Of a stretch of 64,000 nt of DNA, positions 62,376-64,000 are shown piece by piece; within the stretch, counting starts at the first letter, position 1, and each line of letters begins with the position of its first letter. The position numbers were made by a program, and so were the translations under genes. The notes beneath the pieces are model-generated. The model was not told the DNA's origin and did no database searches. It saw only the letters and a list, made by a program, of their open reading frames with translations. Source of the stretch: Flavobacteriaceae bacterium (GTDB lineage: Bacteria > Bacteroidota > Bacteroidia > Flavobacteriales > Weeksellaceae); the NCBI GenBank assembly GCA_030538275.1, contig JAUNUH010000007.1, positions 99,569 through 163,568 on the forward strand, in the 5' to 3' direction.

Positions 62376-63047
62376 ATGAGAATTGACATTGTAAGCGTGG
62401 TTCCAGACCTGCTGATCAGTCCGTTTGGAGCCTCGATCATGCAACGTGCACAAGACAAAGGATTGGTTGAAGTGCATTTGCATAATTTGCGAAACTGGGC
62501 CACAGACAATTACAAATCTGTAGATGATTATCAATATGGTGGCGGCGCCGGTATGGTGATGATGTGCGAACCTATTGAAAAGTGTTTTGAAGAATTAATG
62601 GCTGAACGACATTACGACCAAATCATTTATCTCACCCCAGACGGAAGTGTTTTTAATCAAAAAATGGCCAACAAATTATCTCTCCAAGGGAATTTGTTGA
62701 TGCTCTGTGGACATTACAAAGGTGTGGATCAGCGCATTCGGGACACCTACATCACCCTAGAAATTTCTATCGGCGATTATGTCTTGAGCGGTGGCGAAAT
62801 AGCTGCAGCTGTAGTTTCGGATGCCATCATACGACTCATCCCCGGCGTACTCAACGACGAAACCTCTGCGCTGGAAGATTCCTTTCAAGATGGATTGTTG
62901 GCACCCCCAGTTTATACACGACCCGCAGAATGGAACGGACTAAAAGTTCCAGAAGTATTGCTGAGCGGAAATTTCAAAAAAATAGAGCAATGGCGGCACG
63001 AGCAAGCCATACAACAAACCCAAAAACGCCGTCCCGATTTACTCTGA
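62376..63047 (+). CDS. trmD: tRNA (guanine37-N1)-methyltransferase
   Basis: 223 residues, SPOUT fold. Signatures: [29 protein letters not shown] and [15 protein letters not shown] forming the knotted SAM site. It methylates G37 next to the anticodon of tRNAs reading CNN codons, preventing +1 frameshifts. The expected rpsP/rimM/rplS neighbours of other phyla are absent here. Confidence 0.96.
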   Translation: MRIDIVSVVPDLLISPFGASIMQRAQDKGLVEVHLHNLRNWATDNYKSVDDYQYGGGAGMVMMCEPIEKCFEELMAERHYDQIIYLTPDGSVFNQKMANKLSLQGNLLMLCGHYKGVDQRIRDTYITLEISIGDYVLSGGEIAAAVVSDAIIRLIPGVLNDETSALEDSFQDGLLAPPVYTRPAEWNGLKVPEVLLSGNFKKIEQWRHEQAIQQTQKRRPDLL

Positions 63048-63277
63048 AAAATCTGTTAGATGTTGTACGATTCTATACTCCAATTTTTTCTAATTTCAAC
63101 TTCCTATTTCTATCAAATCAATCACCTGTAACTAGGCTGTAGCATGCTTTTAAGATTTTTTTGGAATGTAGATAGTATGGAAAAGATAATTAAATAAATT
63201 TTAATTATTAAAATTCCTGAAAATAATTATTTCATTTTTTATCTTCGCCGTTCTCTCTCAAACCAAAAAAAATATAA

Positions 63278-63928
63278 ATGGAAAGATATGATTTTATCGA
63301 AAAAGTAACGCCTCTGTTCATGAAACATGGCTATCGTTCACTGAATGTGGACCATCTGGCCAAGGAATTAGGCATATCAAAAAAAACCATCTATGAGCTT
63401 TTTCCTGGTAAAAAAGCCATCATTGCAAGCGTACTCAACCAACGCGACAAATTACTTCTGGAATTGGCAGATAAAATGCACGCTGCAAGCAACAATGCGG
63501 TAGAAAATTACACAATTATGATTTACGGTATTGATAAAATTGTGGGTTTTCATCAGCAATTATGCAATTTGTACGAACTCGAAAAGTACTATAATGATCT
63601 CTTTCATGAGAATGTTTTACAGCTCAACGATGTGGTTTATCGATTAATCAAAGATATTATAGACCGAGGGATAAGTGAAGATTTATTTGGTGATTTCGAT
63701 GTAGAAAACACCTCTCAATTATTTGCAGCACAGTATTTATTATTGATTGTCCCAGGTTTCTTTACCTCAGATTATCGACAAAATCCTGAATTGCATCGGA
63801 ATATGGTATTTCTACATCTTCAATTATTTCTGCGATCACTGGTCAGCGAAAAAGGAATGAAGATTTTGATAGAAATTGACGAAAAGAAAATTGAGGAATT
63901 TTTCAAATCCACCAACATTGCAAAGTAA
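63278..63928 (+). CDS. TetR/AcrR family transcriptional regulator
   Basis: 216 residues. HTH region about 8-50: YRSLNVDHLAKELGISKKTIYELFPGKKAIIASV. The C-terminal domain (about 60-216) is helical. It is similar in size and HTH sequence to the regulator at 18081-18692. A TATCTTCG stretch about 30 bases upstream is a weak -7 candidate. The target is unknown; no transporter or desaturase gene is next to it inside the window. Confidence 0.87.
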   Translation: MERYDFIEKVTPLFMKHGYRSLNVDHLAKELGISKKTIYELFPGKKAIIASVLNQRDKLLLELADKMHAASNNAVENYTIMIYGIDKIVGFHQQLCNLYELEKYYNDLFHENVLQLNDVVYRLIKDIIDRGISEDLFGDFDVENTSQLFAAQYLLLIVPGFFTSDYRQNPELHRNMVFLHLQLFLRSLVSEKGMKILIEIDEKKIEEFFKSTNIAK

Positions 63929-63962
63929 TAAGCAATTCTCAAGTCGAAATGAAAGCATAAAA

Positions 63963-63994
63963 AACCGTCCTTTTACAAAGACGGCTTCTCTCTC
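63963..63994. terminator. Intrinsic terminator (likely bidirectional)
   Basis: CCGTC (63965-63969) pairs with GACGG (63980-63984), extended by TTT/AAA across a bulge. A-rich before and pyrimidine-rich after, it would stop the TetR gene and any convergent gene beyond the window. Confidence 0.7.
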
Positions 63995-64000
63995 TCAAAA

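Noticed and set aside
1..64000. CRISPR array or prophage
   Set aside because: No regularly spaced direct repeats and no phage structural genes were seen; the Rnl2-like ligase and tRNAs are the only phage-like items.

Overview
The window looks like a chromosome segment from a Flavobacteriia bacterium, most likely of the Weeksellaceae (Chryseobacterium/Weeksella-type). The reasons are low G+C, frequent Bacteroidetes promoters (TAnnTTTG), almost no Shine-Dalgarno sites, and lineage-typical families: GLPGLI, DUF4834, DUF4286, DUF6263, YfhO, a fused E1 alpha/beta 2-oxoacid dehydrogenase and CarboxypepD_reg/TonB-type outer-membrane proteins. The species cannot be fixed from the sequence alone.

Region 1-9.9 kb is accessory. 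A partial gene is followed by a broken copy of the 3' end of an SPFH (slipin) gene, a G+C-rich intergenic repeat, an outer-membrane cassette (small Cys-containing secreted protein, GLPGLI protein, TonB-receptor-like barrel), a second copy of the repeat and then the intact SPFH gene. The intact SPFH gene ends a minus-strand operon of about 4.3 kb (promoter about 9440, terminator 5114-5140). In transcription order it holds a leader with a 39-codon ORF and an internal intrinsic terminator, tRNA-Asn(GUU), tRNA-Phe(GAA), a YkuK/DUF458 RNase H-like protein, a T4 Rnl2-type RNA ligase, a stand-alone HIRAN protein, two circularly permuted tRNA genes (Gly-GCC and Met-CAU, each with its 3' half before its 5' half), an orphan Ser(UGA)-type anticodon arm, and the SPFH protein. 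This is the most unusual locus in the window: an RNA-ligase operon with built-in, partly permuted tRNAs, plausibly for tRNA repair, assembly or decoy functions.

Region 10-34 kb is mainly housekeeping and envelope genes: a GH10-like lipoprotein, DUF6263 lipoprotein, DUF4834 and YfhO proteins, glycyl-tRNA synthetase, a TetR regulator, fatty-acid desaturase, an arginine-deiminase-fold enzyme, apt, an MsbA-like exporter, a phosphate-selective-type porin, a damaged LytTR response regulator, PhoH, aquaporin, an AI-2E transporter, and the polyphosphate operon sixA-ppk-ppx.

Region 34-64 kb holds folate genes (pabB-pabC), pyruvate dehydrogenase E1alpha/E2, cdd, comM/yifB, CoA-transferase scoAB, an O-methyltransferase/NlpC pair, a TPR protein followed upstream by gyrA (with Leu at the Ser83-equivalent quinolone site), rpmH, ftsE, two glycosyltransferases, kdsA-hemN, an OmpA-like lipoprotein, a Kv-type channel, a YihY/BrkB protein, rlmH-CPBP protease, a cluster of intergenic inverted repeats, the fused 2-oxoacid dehydrogenase E1, trmD and a second TetR regulator.
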